Positions 1-7,681 of a stretch of DNA of 64,000 nucleotides are shown piece after piece. The position numbers and the translations under genes were made by a program. The first letter of the stretch is position 1. Each line of letters starts with the position of its first letter. The notes beneath the pieces were generated by a model. The model was not told where the DNA came from, made no database searches, and saw only the letters and a list, made by a program, of their open reading frames with translations. The stretch is from Rhizobium johnstonii 3841 (lineage in GTDB: Bacteria > Pseudomonadota > Alphaproteobacteria > Rhizobiales > Rhizobiaceae): NCBI RefSeq assembly GCF_000009265.1, contig NC_008380.1, positions 997,501 to 1,061,500 on the forward strand, in the 5' to 3' direction.

Positions 1-61
1 TCTGAACGTGATGCGTTCTGCGGGGGTGGTGGCCCATCCCCTGGACGACGACAAGAAATAA
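1..61 (+). CDS. atpI: AtpI, C-terminal end only (partial)
   Basis: The window opens inside a reading frame that starts at base 2 and reads LNVMRSAGVVAHPLDDDKK before the TAA at 59-61. Its place directly in front of the subunit a gene, 62 bases upstream, fits AtpI, the small membrane protein that aids assembly of the c-ring in F-type ATP synthases. The lysine-rich tail is typical of rhizobial AtpI proteins. The 5' part lies outside the window, so the call rests mainly on position. Confidence 0.75.
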   Translation, partial: LNVMRSAGVVAHPLDDDKK

Positions 62-123
62 GGACCGGTTCCGGTCTAGTGCAATGACCCCGCGTTCTGC
101 GGGCCAAAGAGAGAGAACAAGCG

Positions 124-876
124 GTGTCTAGCGATCCGACTCATCAGTTCCTGATCCAGAAGATTGTGCCGATCGAAATCGGCGGAATTGATTTTTCGTT
201 TACCAATGCATCGCTCTTCATGGCCGCTTCGGCTGCCATCGCCGCAGGTTTCCTTTATTTCGCGACCTCGAACCGCGCCATTGTGCCGGGCCGTTCACAG
301 TCGGTCGCGGAAATCTTCTATGAATTCATCGCCAAAATGCTGACGGAAGGCGCGGGCAAGCAGGGAATGCAGTTTTTCCCCCTGGTCTTTTCGCTCTTCA
401 TGTTCGTGCTGACGGCGAACCTGCTCGGCATGTTCCCGTATTTCTTCACGGTGACGAGCCAGATCATCGTTACCGCCGCGCTGGCGATCCTCGTCATCGG
501 CACGGTTGTCGTCTACGGTTTCTACAAGCACGGCTTCAAGTTTCTGAATGTCTTTGTGCCCTCGGGCGTACCGGGCATTCTGTTGCCGCTGGTCGTCACG
601 ATCGAAATCATCTCCTTCCTCTCCCGTCCGATTTCGCTCTCGGTTCGTCTTTTCGCAAACATGCTCGCTGGTCACATCACGCTGAAGGTGTTCGCAGGCT
701 TCGTCGCCTCGCTTGGAGCCCTCGGTGCTGTCGGTGTCGGTGGAGCCGTTCTTCCCCTCATCATGACGGTCGCCCTGACCGGTCTCGAGTTCCTCGTCGC
801 CTTCCTCCAGGCTTACGTCTTTGCGGTGCTGACTTGCATGTACCTCAATGACGCGATCCATCCGGGCGGGCACTAA
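124..876 (+). CDS. atpB: ATP synthase F0 subunit a
   Basis: Subunit a forms the proton half-channels of the F0 motor in the inner membrane and works against the c-ring. The 250-residue protein is a multi-pass membrane protein. The conserved stretch [14 protein letters not shown], about residues 172-185, holds the essential arginine, and the C-terminal helix has the usual [13 protein letters not shown] signature. The start is a GTG preceded by an AG-rich ribosome binding stretch (aaagagagagaa). The gene sits in the F0-only cluster atpI-atpB-atpE-b'-b; the F1 genes are elsewhere, as usual for alphaproteobacteria. Confidence 0.98.
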   Translation: MSSDPTHQFLIQKIVPIEIGGIDFSFTNASLFMAASAAIAAGFLYFATSNRAIVPGRSQSVAEIFYEFIAKMLTEGAGKQGMQFFPLVFSLFMFVLTANLLGMFPYFFTVTSQIIVTAALAILVIGTVVVYGFYKHGFKFLNVFVPSGVPGILLPLVVTIEIISFLSRPISLSVRLFANMLAGHITLKVFAGFVASLGALGAVGVGGAVLPLIMTVALTGLEFLVAFLQAYVFAVLTCMYLNDAIHPGGH

Positions 877-943
877 GGATAACGACAACGACGTCAAAGG
901 GCGTCAGTCATTCGCCGCAACAACCATTTCAAAGGAGTTCAAC

Positions 944-1171
944 ATGGAAGCGGAAGCAGCAAAGTACATCGGTGCAGGCCTGGCTTGCTTTGGTATGGCC
1001 GGTACGGCTCTCGGCCTCGGCAATATTTTCGGCAGCTACCTCTCCGGCGCTCTGCGCAATCCGTCTGCCGCTGACAGCCAGTTCGGCCGTCTGGTATTCG
1101 GCTTCGCCGTTACGGAAGCTCTGGGCATCTTCTCGCTGCTCGTCGCTCTCCTCCTCCTCTTCGCCGTCTGA
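944..1171 (+). CDS. atpE: ATP synthase F0 subunit c
   Basis: Subunit c is the proteolipid that forms the rotating ring of F0. The 75-residue protein has two hydrophobic helices joined by the polar loop ALRNPSA, and the proton-carrying acid is the glutamate in FAVTEALGIF of the second helix. The frame is open further upstream, but the ATG at 944 has a strong AAAGGAG eight bases ahead and gives the normal family length. There are 67 bases after atpB, and the gene is probably co-transcribed with it. Confidence 0.97.
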   Translation: MEAEAAKYIGAGLACFGMAGTALGLGNIFGSYLSGALRNPSAADSQFGRLVFGFAVTEALGIFSLLVALLLLFAV

Positions 1172-1248
1172 TATCGGCGAATAGATGGATCACGGCCTGC
1201 GATCGCAAGCCGTGATCCTTTGCATTTGCAGTCCACCTGGAGGTGAGC

Positions 1249-1872
1249 ATGTTTTTTGTGACCCCGGCTTACGCTGAGGAAGCACCGGCGGCAGCGACGG
1301 GTACGGATGCGCATGCCGCTCCGGCCGCAGGCGAGGTCCATACCGAGACTGGTGTTGCCGAAGGCGGACACGCCCGCGGCCCCTTCCCGCCTTTCGATTC
1401 GACGACCTACGCATCCCAGCTGCTCTGGCTGGTGATCACGTTCGGCGTCTTCTATTTGCTCATGCAAAAGGTCATCGCGCCGCGCATCGGGGCGATCCTC
1501 GATCAGCGTCACACGCGCCTCTCCCAGGATGTGGAAGAAGCAGGCCGCCTGAAGGCGGAAGCCGACGCCGCCGTCCGGACCTATGAAGGTGAACTGGCCG
1601 CTGCCCGTGCCAAGTCCAATGCGATCGGCAGTGCCGCGCGCGACGCTGCCAAGGCCAAGGCCGAGCAGGATCGCCGTGCAGTCGAGGCGACCCTGTCGGA
1701 AAAGATCAAGGCTGCCGAGGTCCGCATCGGCGAGATCAAGGCGAAGGCCTTCGCCGATGTCGGCGCCATTGCCGAGGAAACGGCCGCTGCCGTTATCGAT
1801 CAGCTGATCGGCGGCACCGTCGCCAAGGCCGATGTCGCCGCCGCCGTTGCGGCCGCCAAGAAGGAGGTTTGA
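1249..1872 (+). CDS. atpG: ATP synthase F0 subunit b'
   Basis: This is the first of two tandem b-type genes, encoding the b' subunit of the peripheral stalk that holds F1 against rotation. The 207-residue protein has an alanine-rich, hydrophilic N-terminal extension, one membrane helix (about residues 60-80, [16 protein letters not shown]) and a long charged helical stalk. GGAGGT four bases before the ATG at 1249 favours this start over the GTG six bases earlier. A paired b'/b arrangement is usual in phototrophs and alphaproteobacteria and implies a heterodimeric stalk. The name atpG for b' is the rhizobial habit and should not be confused with F1 gamma. Confidence 0.93.
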   Translation: MFFVTPAYAEEAPAAATGTDAHAAPAAGEVHTETGVAEGGHARGPFPPFDSTTYASQLLWLVITFGVFYLLMQKVIAPRIGAILDQRHTRLSQDVEEAGRLKAEADAAVRTYEGELAAARAKSNAIGSAARDAAKAKAEQDRRAVEATLSEKIKAAEVRIGEIKAKAFADVGAIAEETAAAVIDQLIGGTVAKADVAAAVAAAKKEV

Positions 1873-1875
1873 TCG

Positions 1876-2364
1876 ATGGAATTTCTTGATGCGACTTTCT
1901 TCGCCTTTGTCGGCCTCGTCCTCTTTCTGGCGCTGGTCGTCTACCTGAAGGTCCCGGGCATGATGGCGAAGTCGCTCGACGACCGCGCCGACCAGATCCG
2001 CAACGAACTGGCCGAAGCCAAGCGTCTGCGCGAGGAAGCCCAGCACCTGCTTGTCGAATACCAGCGCAAGCGCAAGGAAGCGGAGGCCGAAGCGGCCCAC
2101 ATCGTTGCCGCCGCCGAGCGCGAAGCCGAAATGCTGACCGCCGAAGCGATGAAGAAGACGGAAGAATTCGTCGCCAATCGCACGGCGCTGTCTGAGCAGA
2201 AGATTAAGCAGGCCGAGGTCGAGGCGATGAAGGCGGTGCGTTCTGCCGCCGTCGATCTTGCTATCGCGGCCGCCGAAACCGTGCTTGCCAAGCGGGCCGA
2301 CGCCAAGGTCCAGTCCGAGCTCTTCGGCAATGCCGTCGGCCAAGTCAAGACGCGGCTGAACTGA
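1876..2364 (+). CDS. atpF: ATP synthase F0 subunit b
   Basis: This is the second stalk subunit: 162 residues with a membrane helix near the N-terminus (about 6-25, TFFAFVGLVLFLALVVYL) and a long charged coiled-coil tail rich in Ala, Glu, Lys and Arg. The gene begins three bases after the b' stop, so the two are almost certainly translated together to give the b/b' pair. It is the last gene of the F0 cluster; a clear hairpin with a T-rich tail follows at 2390-2419. Confidence 0.96.
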   Translation: MEFLDATFFAFVGLVLFLALVVYLKVPGMMAKSLDDRADQIRNELAEAKRLREEAQHLLVEYQRKRKEAEAEAAHIVAAAEREAEMLTAEAMKKTEEFVANRTALSEQKIKQAEVEAMKAVRSAAVDLAIAAAETVLAKRADAKVQSELFGNAVGQVKTRLN

Positions 2365-2389
2365 GCAACTTCGAAAAAGATTGAGAGGG

Positions 2390-2419
2390 AAGGCCGGGCA
2401 TGTCCCGGCCTTTTCTTTT
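2390..2419 (+). terminator. Rho-independent terminator of the F0 cluster
   Basis: A perfect 9-bp stem (AAGGCCGGG at 2390-2398 and CCCGGCCTT at 2404-2412) with a five-base loop is followed by TTTTCTTTT. It lies 25 bases after the atpF stop. Confidence 0.85.
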
Positions 2420-2698
2420 GCTGGCAAAGCTTGGTCTTTATTCGGCCTTTTGCCGAGGACAACGTATTGCCGTTGATCCGGCATTGCCACCTTCGCCTGC
2501 GTTGAGCACGTTTCTCGCGCCGTCCTTCGGGCCGTCGTAAACAGGGCGAAGGGACATGCCACAACGTCTCGATTCCCTCTTCTCCCCAGCGGGGAATGCG
2601 CATACGAGCTTCGACCGCGATGACATTGTCTCGACCGTATTCAGGGCGCTGGGGAGCGGCGTTACCATCGGCGCCGGAATAGGTTTTACGTGAAGAAC

Positions 2699-2790
2699 GT
2701 GCCGTGCGGCCCCCTCATCCGCCTGCCGGCACCTCTCCCCGAGGGGAGAGGGCACATGCAGCAACCTCTCCATTCCTCGCGCGCGTTTCA
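2699..2790. repeat. Rhizobial intergenic mosaic repeat, partial copy
   Basis: The segment GGCCCCCTCATCCGCCTGCC with the following hairpin CTCTCCCCGAGGGGAGAG is the reverse-complement of the right half of the 138-bp elements at 43311-43448 and 54200-54337. The whole gap 2365-2830 between the convergent atpF and rnhB holds the atp terminator, a further degraded piece of the same repeat type (CTTCTCCCCAGCGGGGAAT near 2580-2600) and no gene that I can support. Confidence 0.75.
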
Positions 2791-2830
2791 TAGGGCGTGT
2801 CCTGGCCTTCTCATTCTTCTTTGGGGCGAC

Positions 2831-3520
2831 CTACTCGGAAAGCAGCTCGTCCGTCTCAGGACCGTTCTCGGTCTTGCGCAACGGTCTGAAGCTCATCCGG
2901 TGGAGCGAACAGGGGCCATGCCTCTCGATGCCGGCGCGGTGTTGCGCCGTGCCGTAGCCCACATGCGCGGCAAAGCCGTAATCCGGAAACACGCTATGGG
3001 CCCGGGCCATCATCCGGTCACGCGTCACCTTGGCGACGATCGAGGCGGCGGCGATCGAAACCGAGCGGGCATCGCCCTTGACCACCGCCTGTCCGGGGCA
3101 ATCGAGGCCGGGTGGCACGTCGAGCCCGTCGGTGAGCACGTAGCTGGCCGGAATGGCGAGGCTGCAGATAGCGCGGCGCATGGCGTCGAGGCTTGCCTTG
3201 CGGATATCCGTCTCGTCGATGCGCGTCGAACTGGAGGAGGCGATGGAGACGGTCGCAGTCGCCAGAATCTGCACGAACAGTTCCTCGCGCCGTTGCGCCG
3301 AAAGCTGCTTGGAATCGTTCAGCCCCTCAGGGATGCGCTTCGGATCGAGAATAACGGCGGCAGCCACGACGGGTCCCGCCAGCGGCCCGCGGCCTGCCTC
3401 ATCGGCGCCGGCGACCGGCCAATGGCCGGCCTTGCGGGCTTTGAGTTCCAGTCGAAAATCCGGCACGAGCGGAGCCGTGTCGAAAAGCAGGGGAGAATCG
3501 GGTGGCGTGCGAGGTTTCAT
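2831..3520 (-). CDS. rnhB: Ribonuclease HII
   Basis: RNase HII cuts the RNA strand of RNA-DNA hybrids and starts removal of single ribonucleotides from DNA. The 229-residue protein carries the family's first catalytic motif [14 protein letters not shown], the downstream NDSKQL, and the [22 protein letters not shown] block. A longer open frame reaches 3679, but the extra 53 residues are low-complexity Pro/Arg and the ATG at 3520 gives the normal family length. It lies downstream of the radical SAM gene on the same strand, with two hairpin repeats between them. Confidence 0.96.
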   Translation of the reverse strand: MKPRTPPDSPLLFDTAPLVPDFRLELKARKAGHWPVAGADEAGRGPLAGPVVAAAVILDPKRIPEGLNDSKQLSAQRREELFVQILATATVSIASSSSTRIDETDIRKASLDAMRRAICSLAIPASYVLTDGLDVPPGLDCPGQAVVKGDARSVSIAAASIVAKVTRDRMMARAHSVFPDYGFAAHVGYGTAQHRAGIERHGPCSLHRMSFRPLRKTENGPETDELLSE

Positions 3521-3686
3521 GCGGCTGAACCTCGCACGCCAACCCGATTTCCCGCAAGTCCCCGGATTAGGGCGGCGGGCCGGGGACCGGTCCGGCGGAT
3601 GGTGGCGGTCAGGGCCATCCGCGGGAATTGCGCTCGGGGCTCGAAAACAGGGCGGTTTTATCGAGATGCCGATGCGCAAGCTTGAA

Positions 3687-3730
3687 GCAATTCCAGGAAA
3701 AGTGCGGCGCGGTTTTCCGTCTGGAATTGC
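3687..3730. repeat. Short palindromic element (hairpin family), copy 1 of a tandem pair
   Basis: An imperfect palindrome: GCAATTCCAGGAAAA on the left, TTTTCCGTCTGGAATTGC on the right, around the core GTGCGGCGCGG. It is followed by GTAAAA. A near-identical second copy lies 14 bases further on. The same core occurs in the elements at 7581, 21537, 40219, 42567, 56378 and 56436. Confidence 0.8.
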
Positions 3731-3744
3731 GTAAAAGGTTAGAG

Positions 3745-3788
3745 GTAATTCCAGGAAAAGTGTGCAGCAGTTTTCCGTCCGGAATTGC
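3745..3788. repeat. Short palindromic element (hairpin family), copy 2 of a tandem pair
   Basis: The same arms as the copy at 3687 (TAATTCCAGGAAAA and TTTTCCGTCCGGAATTGC) surround the core GTGTGCAGCAG, again followed by GTAAAA. The pair fills most of the gap 3521-3802 between the radical SAM gene and rnhB, so both copies would lie in any shared transcript. Confidence 0.8.
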
Positions 3789-3802
3789 GTAAAAACAAAA
3801 GG

Positions 3803-4960
3803 TTAGAGCAACGACAGCTGCACGCCGCTGCCATCCGGCGGTACGAACAGATCGTCGCGCAGCGGCACGCTGCGTCGCGTCAGGCCGAAACGTCTGGCGG
3901 CCATTTCAAAGCGCCGGGCGATCTGCCACGCATAGGGGCCGGCGCCCTTCATGCGCTTGCCGAATTCGGCATCGTAATCCTTGCCGCCGCGCATCGAGCG
4001 TACCAGCGACATCACATGCCGGTAACGATCGGGATAATGCTGCAGCAGCCAGTCGCGAAACAGCGGGCTGACCTCGAGCGGCAGTCTGAGGATGACATAG
4101 CTCGCCTCGGCAGCACCCGCAGCCTTTGCCGATTCGAGGATACGCTCCAGCTCGTGGTCGTTTAGCGCCGGGATGAGCGGGGCGGCCATGACAGCCGTCT
4201 GGATTCCTGCTTCCGCAAGGGTGTGGATCGTCTCCAGCCGCCGCGGCGGTGTGGCGGCACGTGGCTCCATCGTCCGGGCAAGCTTGCGATCCAGCGTGGT
4301 CACCGAGATGCCGACGCGCACCAGGTTCTTGCCTGCCATCTCCTGCAGGATGTCGAGATCGCGCAGGATCATCGCCGACTTGGTGACGATCGATACCGGA
4401 TGGTTCGCCTTGTTCAGCACCTCGAGAATGCCGCGCATGATGCGCCATTCCTTCTCGATCGGCTGATAGGGATCGGTATTGGTGCCGATCGCGATCACCC
4501 GCACCTTGTAGCCGGGCTTGGCGAGCTCCCGCTCCAGCAGCTTTGCCGCATCGGGCTTGGCAAAGAGCTTCGTCTCGAAGTCGAGCCCCGCAGAAAGCCC
4601 CATATAGGCGTGTGTCGGCCGGGCGAAACAGTAAATGCAACCGTGCTCGCAGCCGCGATAGGGATTGATCGAGCGGTCGAAGGAAAGATCCGGCGATTCG
4701 TTGCGGGTGATGGCCGTGCGCGGTTTTTCGACCTGCACTTCCGTCTTGAAGGGCGGCAGCTCTTCCCAGGTCTGCCAGCCATCGTCGACGGTCTCCCTCT
4801 GAAGTGGCTCGAACCGCCCTGTCGGGTTCAGTCCCGCCCCACGTCCACGCCGCCGGTCGACCTCGACTCTCAGGCCGGAGGACACGATCATCGCATCGGC
4901 AATATCTGCCGTATTGGCAGGCGCGAATGCGGCCTGCCCTGCCAGGGACTGTTCTCTCAT
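3803..4960 (-). CDS. Radical SAM protein, SplB-like (PA0069 / Rv2578c type)
   Basis: A 385-residue radical SAM enzyme of unknown substrate. The cluster-binding motif CxxxCxxC is at residues 104-111 (GCEHGCIYC), preceded by SINPYRGC, which is characteristic of the spore-photoproduct-lyase-like group found in many non-sporulating bacteria. GTNTDPYQPIEKE and the arginine-rich C-terminal half are typical. I chose the ATG at 4960; an open frame extends to 5047 but adds a sequence unlike the family. It is divergent from the GT2 gene at 5100. The function could be a nucleic-acid repair or modification step; nothing here decides it. Confidence 0.85.
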   Translation of the reverse strand: MREQSLAGQAAFAPANTADIADAMIVSSGLRVEVDRRRGRGAGLNPTGRFEPLQRETVDDGWQTWEELPPFKTEVQVEKPRTAITRNESPDLSFDRSINPYRGCEHGCIYCFARPTHAYMGLSAGLDFETKLFAKPDAAKLLERELAKPGYKVRVIAIGTNTDPYQPIEKEWRIMRGILEVLNKANHPVSIVTKSAMILRDLDILQEMAGKNLVRVGISVTTLDRKLARTMEPRAATPPRRLETIHTLAEAGIQTAVMAAPLIPALNDHELERILESAKAAGAAEASYVILRLPLEVSPLFRDWLLQHYPDRYRHVMSLVRSMRGGKDYDAEFGKRMKGAGPYAWQIARRFEMAARRFGLTRRSVPLRDDLFVPPDGSGVQLSLL

Positions 4961-5099
4961 CGGATTCTCCCGCGGCGGAAAGCCATCGCCTCCGCCCGTT
5001 TTGCTGATTAAATTCCTATCCGCAAAACGAGAACAATGCAAGAACAAAATGAGGAAAACGACGCTGGCAAAATTTTGTGCGGCGCATTATAAATAGTCA

Positions 5100-5618
5100 A
5101 TGTTGACGGTTGTTCTCGAATGTCAGGATCAGGAATCTGAGCTGGCGCAGACTTTATCGGTATTGGTGGCAGGCGCGGTGGAGGGGCTGGTGAGTGATGT
5201 GGTCGTGCTCGATCACGGCTCACGCGACGGCACCTCGCGGGTGGCCGACGCCGCCGGCTGCCGCTTCCATTCGCAATGGGATATCAAGGACATCGTCCGC
5301 GCAGCCCGTGGCGAATGGCTGCTCTTCGTCGAGCCGGGCGCAAGACCCCAGGCCGGTTGGATCGATGAGGTCGCCGAATATGTGGCGTTGAACAAGCTGC
5401 CGGCGCGCTTCACCGCTTCACGCGGCTACCGGCGCCCGTTCTTCCAGCGTGTCGGCCGGGCCGTGCCGCCGCTGGAGCTTGGTTTGCTGATGCCGAAGAA
5501 GCTGGCGCTCGCCACCGCCAAAAGCGGCATGCGACTCACCGAATTCGTCAAGGGCCAGAAGCCGCGCCGGCTGGCGAGTGAACTCATTCCCTCCTGGGTC
5601 GCCCGCGCTGCGCGGTAG
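5100..5618 (+). CDS. Short family 2 glycosyltransferase-like protein
   Basis: The N-terminal half resembles the nucleotide-binding part of GT2 enzymes: a beta-strand start (LTVVLEC), VVVLDHGSRDGTSRVADAAG, and a later GEWLLFVEPGARPQAGW where the DxD-type metal motif should be. Here that position reads VEPGA, so the usual acidic pair is missing. At 172 residues it is much shorter than typical GT2 enzymes (about 250 or more), and the C-terminal third is basic and unlike a transferase. No clear ribosome binding site precedes the ATG. It may be a reduced glycosyltransferase without activity or with an altered one. Confidence 0.65.
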   Translation: MLTVVLECQDQESELAQTLSVLVAGAVEGLVSDVVVLDHGSRDGTSRVADAAGCRFHSQWDIKDIVRAARGEWLLFVEPGARPQAGWIDEVAEYVALNKLPARFTASRGYRRPFFQRVGRAVPPLELGLLMPKKLALATAKSGMRLTEFVKGQKPRRLASELIPSWVARAAR

Positions 5619-5802
5619 TTGCTGCCCTTCCACGGCTTCGCGCAAAAGATGGCGTCCAATAGGATTTCGCGCTATAATTCAAACGTGGCGCCGTCGAAGC
5701 GCCTGGCTTCGCAACGGAATGGCCATGGAATGCCGGTGAACGGCAGAACAGGTCAGCGAAAATCTCCTCTTCTGCCGGGTTCCCGGCGAAAGGAGGTGCG
5801 TC

Positions 5803-6138
5803 ATGGCACGCGGTAGGATCTACGGCGTACGCAGTATGATCTACGGCCTCATAGCCGTCATATTGCCGACATTGGTGATCGCGCATCCGCATTCGGCAGC
5901 ATCGCAGATGATGCGCAGTTGCGCAGGCCGACCCGAAATCGTCAATTTCCTGGACAAGAACTTCGCCGAAAAGCTCACGGCAATCGGACTGATCAACCAG
6001 AACGCCGTTCTCGAGGTCTATGCTGCCGAAAACGGCACCTGGACACTCATCGTCACGGATGTTCATGGCACAAGCTGCGTCCTGCTGTCGGGTGACAGCT
6101 GGGACACGATGCCCGTCCTGCCGGGCCTAGCGACATAG
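5803..6138 (+). CDS. Small exported protein of unknown function
   Basis: A 111-residue protein preceded by a very strong ribosome binding site (AAAGGAGGTG, ending three bases before the ATG). Residues 1-35 form a basic segment and a hydrophobic stretch (MIYGLIAVILPTLVIA), likely a signal peptide or anchor. The mature part has two cysteines (SCAGRPEIV and TSCVLLSGDSW) that could pair in the periplasm, and a short beta-rich pattern (AVLEVYAAENGTWTLIVTD). I do not recognise a family function. It is convergent with moaB, 23 bases away. Confidence 0.7.
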   Translation: MARGRIYGVRSMIYGLIAVILPTLVIAHPHSAASQMMRSCAGRPEIVNFLDKNFAEKLTAIGLINQNAVLEVYAAENGTWTLIVTDVHGTSCVLLSGDSWDTMPVLPGLAT

Positions 6139-6161
6139 CGATGCCCGCTGTTGCAGCCAGT

Positions 6162-6716
6162 TTACTTCGTCGCGCCGCGTTTCAGGTGCTCGTCCAAGCG
6201 CGGCATGATCTCGACGAAGTTGCACGGCACGCTTCGATAGTCGAGCTGCCCTTTCAGAATGCCGTCCCAGGCATCCCGGCAGGCGCCGGGCGAACCCGGC
6301 AGCCCGAAGATGAAGGTGGCGTTGGCAACACCTGCCGTGGCGCGCGACTGGATCGTCGCCGTGCCGATCTTCTCGTAGGAGATCCGGTGGAAGATGGCGG
6401 AAAAGCCGTCCATCCGCTTTTCGAACAAGGGCTCCAGTGCTTCGGGCGTCACGTCGCGGCCGGTAAAGCCGGTGCCGCCAGTGGTGATGACGACGTCTAT
6501 GTCTTCGTTCTCAGTCCAGGCCTTCACCCGTGCGGCAATCGCCGCGCGATCATCGGGCACGATTCCCCGGTCGACCAGCCTGTGGCCCGCCTCCATGATC
6601 CGCGCTACCAGCGTGTCGCCTGACTTGTCCGTCTCCGGCGTGCGCGTATCCGAGACAGTCAGAACCGCAATACCGACGGCGATAAAAGGCCGCTTTTCGT
6701 CCAGACCTGCCATCAT
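6162..6716 (-). CDS. moaB: Molybdenum cofactor biosynthesis protein B
   Basis: A MogA/MoaB-fold protein of 184 residues, involved in adenylylation of molybdopterin or a related step of molybdenum cofactor synthesis. Visible are AVLTVSDTRTPETDKSGD near the N-terminus and the VITTGGTGFTGRDVTPEAL motif that binds the pterin substrate. The ATGA at 6713-6716 overlaps the stop of ispE by four bases, so it is translationally coupled to ispE. It ends a minus-strand run ispB - TPR gene - ispE - moaB. Confidence 0.93.
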   Translation of the reverse strand: MMAGLDEKRPFIAVGIAVLTVSDTRTPETDKSGDTLVARIMEAGHRLVDRGIVPDDRAAIAARVKAWTENEDIDVVITTGGTGFTGRDVTPEALEPLFEKRMDGFSAIFHRISYEKIGTATIQSRATAGVANATFIFGLPGSPGACRDAWDGILKGQLDYRSVPCNFVEIMPRLDEHLKRGATK

Positions 6717-7624
6717 ACGCCTCCCGAAACCGTTTCCGTCGCCTGGAAATACCAGTCGAGGCGCGCCTCGTGAAGAGCTGCCGCCGCGTCTTTCGCAGCC
6801 GCCATCGTCGCAAAGATGCCGAAACAGGTGGCGCCGGAACCGGACATGCGGGTCAAAAGCGCGCCATGGGCCTGCAACATCGCCGAGATCGCCGCGATCT
6901 CGGGCACGAGTTCGCGCGCCGGCGGCTCTAGGTCGTTGCGGGCAGCAGCAATCGCCGCGAGCCAGTCGGCAGTCTGAGGCCGGCTCAGTGCCAAGCTCAG
7001 AGCCGGATTGTTTTTCTCCGCCAGCCGGCGGAAAACCTCAGGCGTCGAGACGCCCTTCAGCGGATTGGCGAGCACCATGGCAAAGGCCGGCAGCTCCGGC
7101 ACGGGTTCGAGCTCTTCGCCGATGCCGCGGGCAATCAACGGCCGGCTCTCAAGGCACATCGGCACGTCGGCGCCGAGCTTCAGGGCGAGAGCTGCGAGCG
7201 CCTCCTCGGGCAACGTCGCGCCCCAGAGCCGCGTCAGCCCGCGCAGCGTCGCAGCCGCATCCGCCGAGCCGCCGCCGATGCCGGAGGCGATCGGCAGGTT
7301 CTTTTCCAAATGGATGCGGACGGGGAAGGCGAGGGGACCGATCGCCGCGCGTAGGAGATCGCGGGCCTTCAGCACCAAGTTGGTGCCGCTGCCGCCGGCA
7401 AGTGTTCCGCCAAAACGGCCCGACAGAGTGAACGCATCGGTCGGCGACGGCACGAAGTCCAGCCGGTCGCCGTGATCTGCGAAGGTCACCAGCATATCGA
7501 GCAGATGATAGCCATCCGGCCGCTGGCCCGTCACATGCAGGGCCAGGTTGATCTTCGCGCGAGCTTCCTCGGTGATGCTGGAGCATGATGCCGAAAAGTG
7601 TGAGCGGTTTTCGGACGACATCAT
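6713..7624 (-). CDS. ispE: 4-diphosphocytidyl-2-C-methyl-D-erythritol kinase
   Basis: IspE is the GHMP-family kinase of the methylerythritol phosphate pathway to isoprenoids. Seen are the N-terminal ARAKINLALHVTG and RPDGYHLLDML motifs and the ATP-binding PIASGIGGGSADAAATLRGL. The 303-residue length fits the family. The start is unusual: the only usable ATGs (7624 and 7621) lie inside a dispersed palindromic element at 7581-7628, so the first ~15 residues are encoded by that repeat; the next Met lies past the first motif. The gene is coupled to moaB downstream and follows the TPR gene by 57 bases. Other isoprenoid genes in this window are ispB, ubiA and dxs. Confidence 0.96.
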   Translation of the reverse strand: MMSSENRSHFSASCSSITEEARAKINLALHVTGQRPDGYHLLDMLVTFADHGDRLDFVPSPTDAFTLSGRFGGTLAGGSGTNLVLKARDLLRAAIGPLAFPVRIHLEKNLPIASGIGGGSADAAATLRGLTRLWGATLPEEALAALALKLGADVPMCLESRPLIARGIGEELEPVPELPAFAMVLANPLKGVSTPEVFRRLAEKNNPALSLALSRPQTADWLAAIAAARNDLEPPARELVPEIAAISAMLQAHGALLTRMSGSGATCFGIFATMAAAKDAAAALHEARLDWYFQATETVSGGV

Positions 7625-7628
7625 GCTC
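7581..7628. repeat. Short palindromic element overlapping the ispE start
   Basis: A 48-bp near-perfect palindrome: GAGCATGATGCCGAAAA and TTTTCGGACGACATCATGCTC around GTGTGAGCGG. It is almost identical to the copy at 56378-56425. Read on the minus strand, it provides ATG ATG and the first codons of ispE. Confidence 0.88.
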
Positions 7629-7681
7629 TATTTCTTTGACCTGTATCCGGCCAAGTCCTTTTCAGGCATGCCTCCCGCCCG

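Noticed and set aside
1036..2562. A 508-residue minus-strand open frame across atpE, b' and atpF
   Set aside because: It is antisense to three certain F0 genes, has no ribosome binding site or family motif, and its composition is that of a GC-rich shadow frame.
5673..5678. TATAAT as a promoter -10 for the exported protein at 5803
   Set aside because: No -35-like hexamer is found at suitable spacing, and a single hexamer is weak evidence in this genome.
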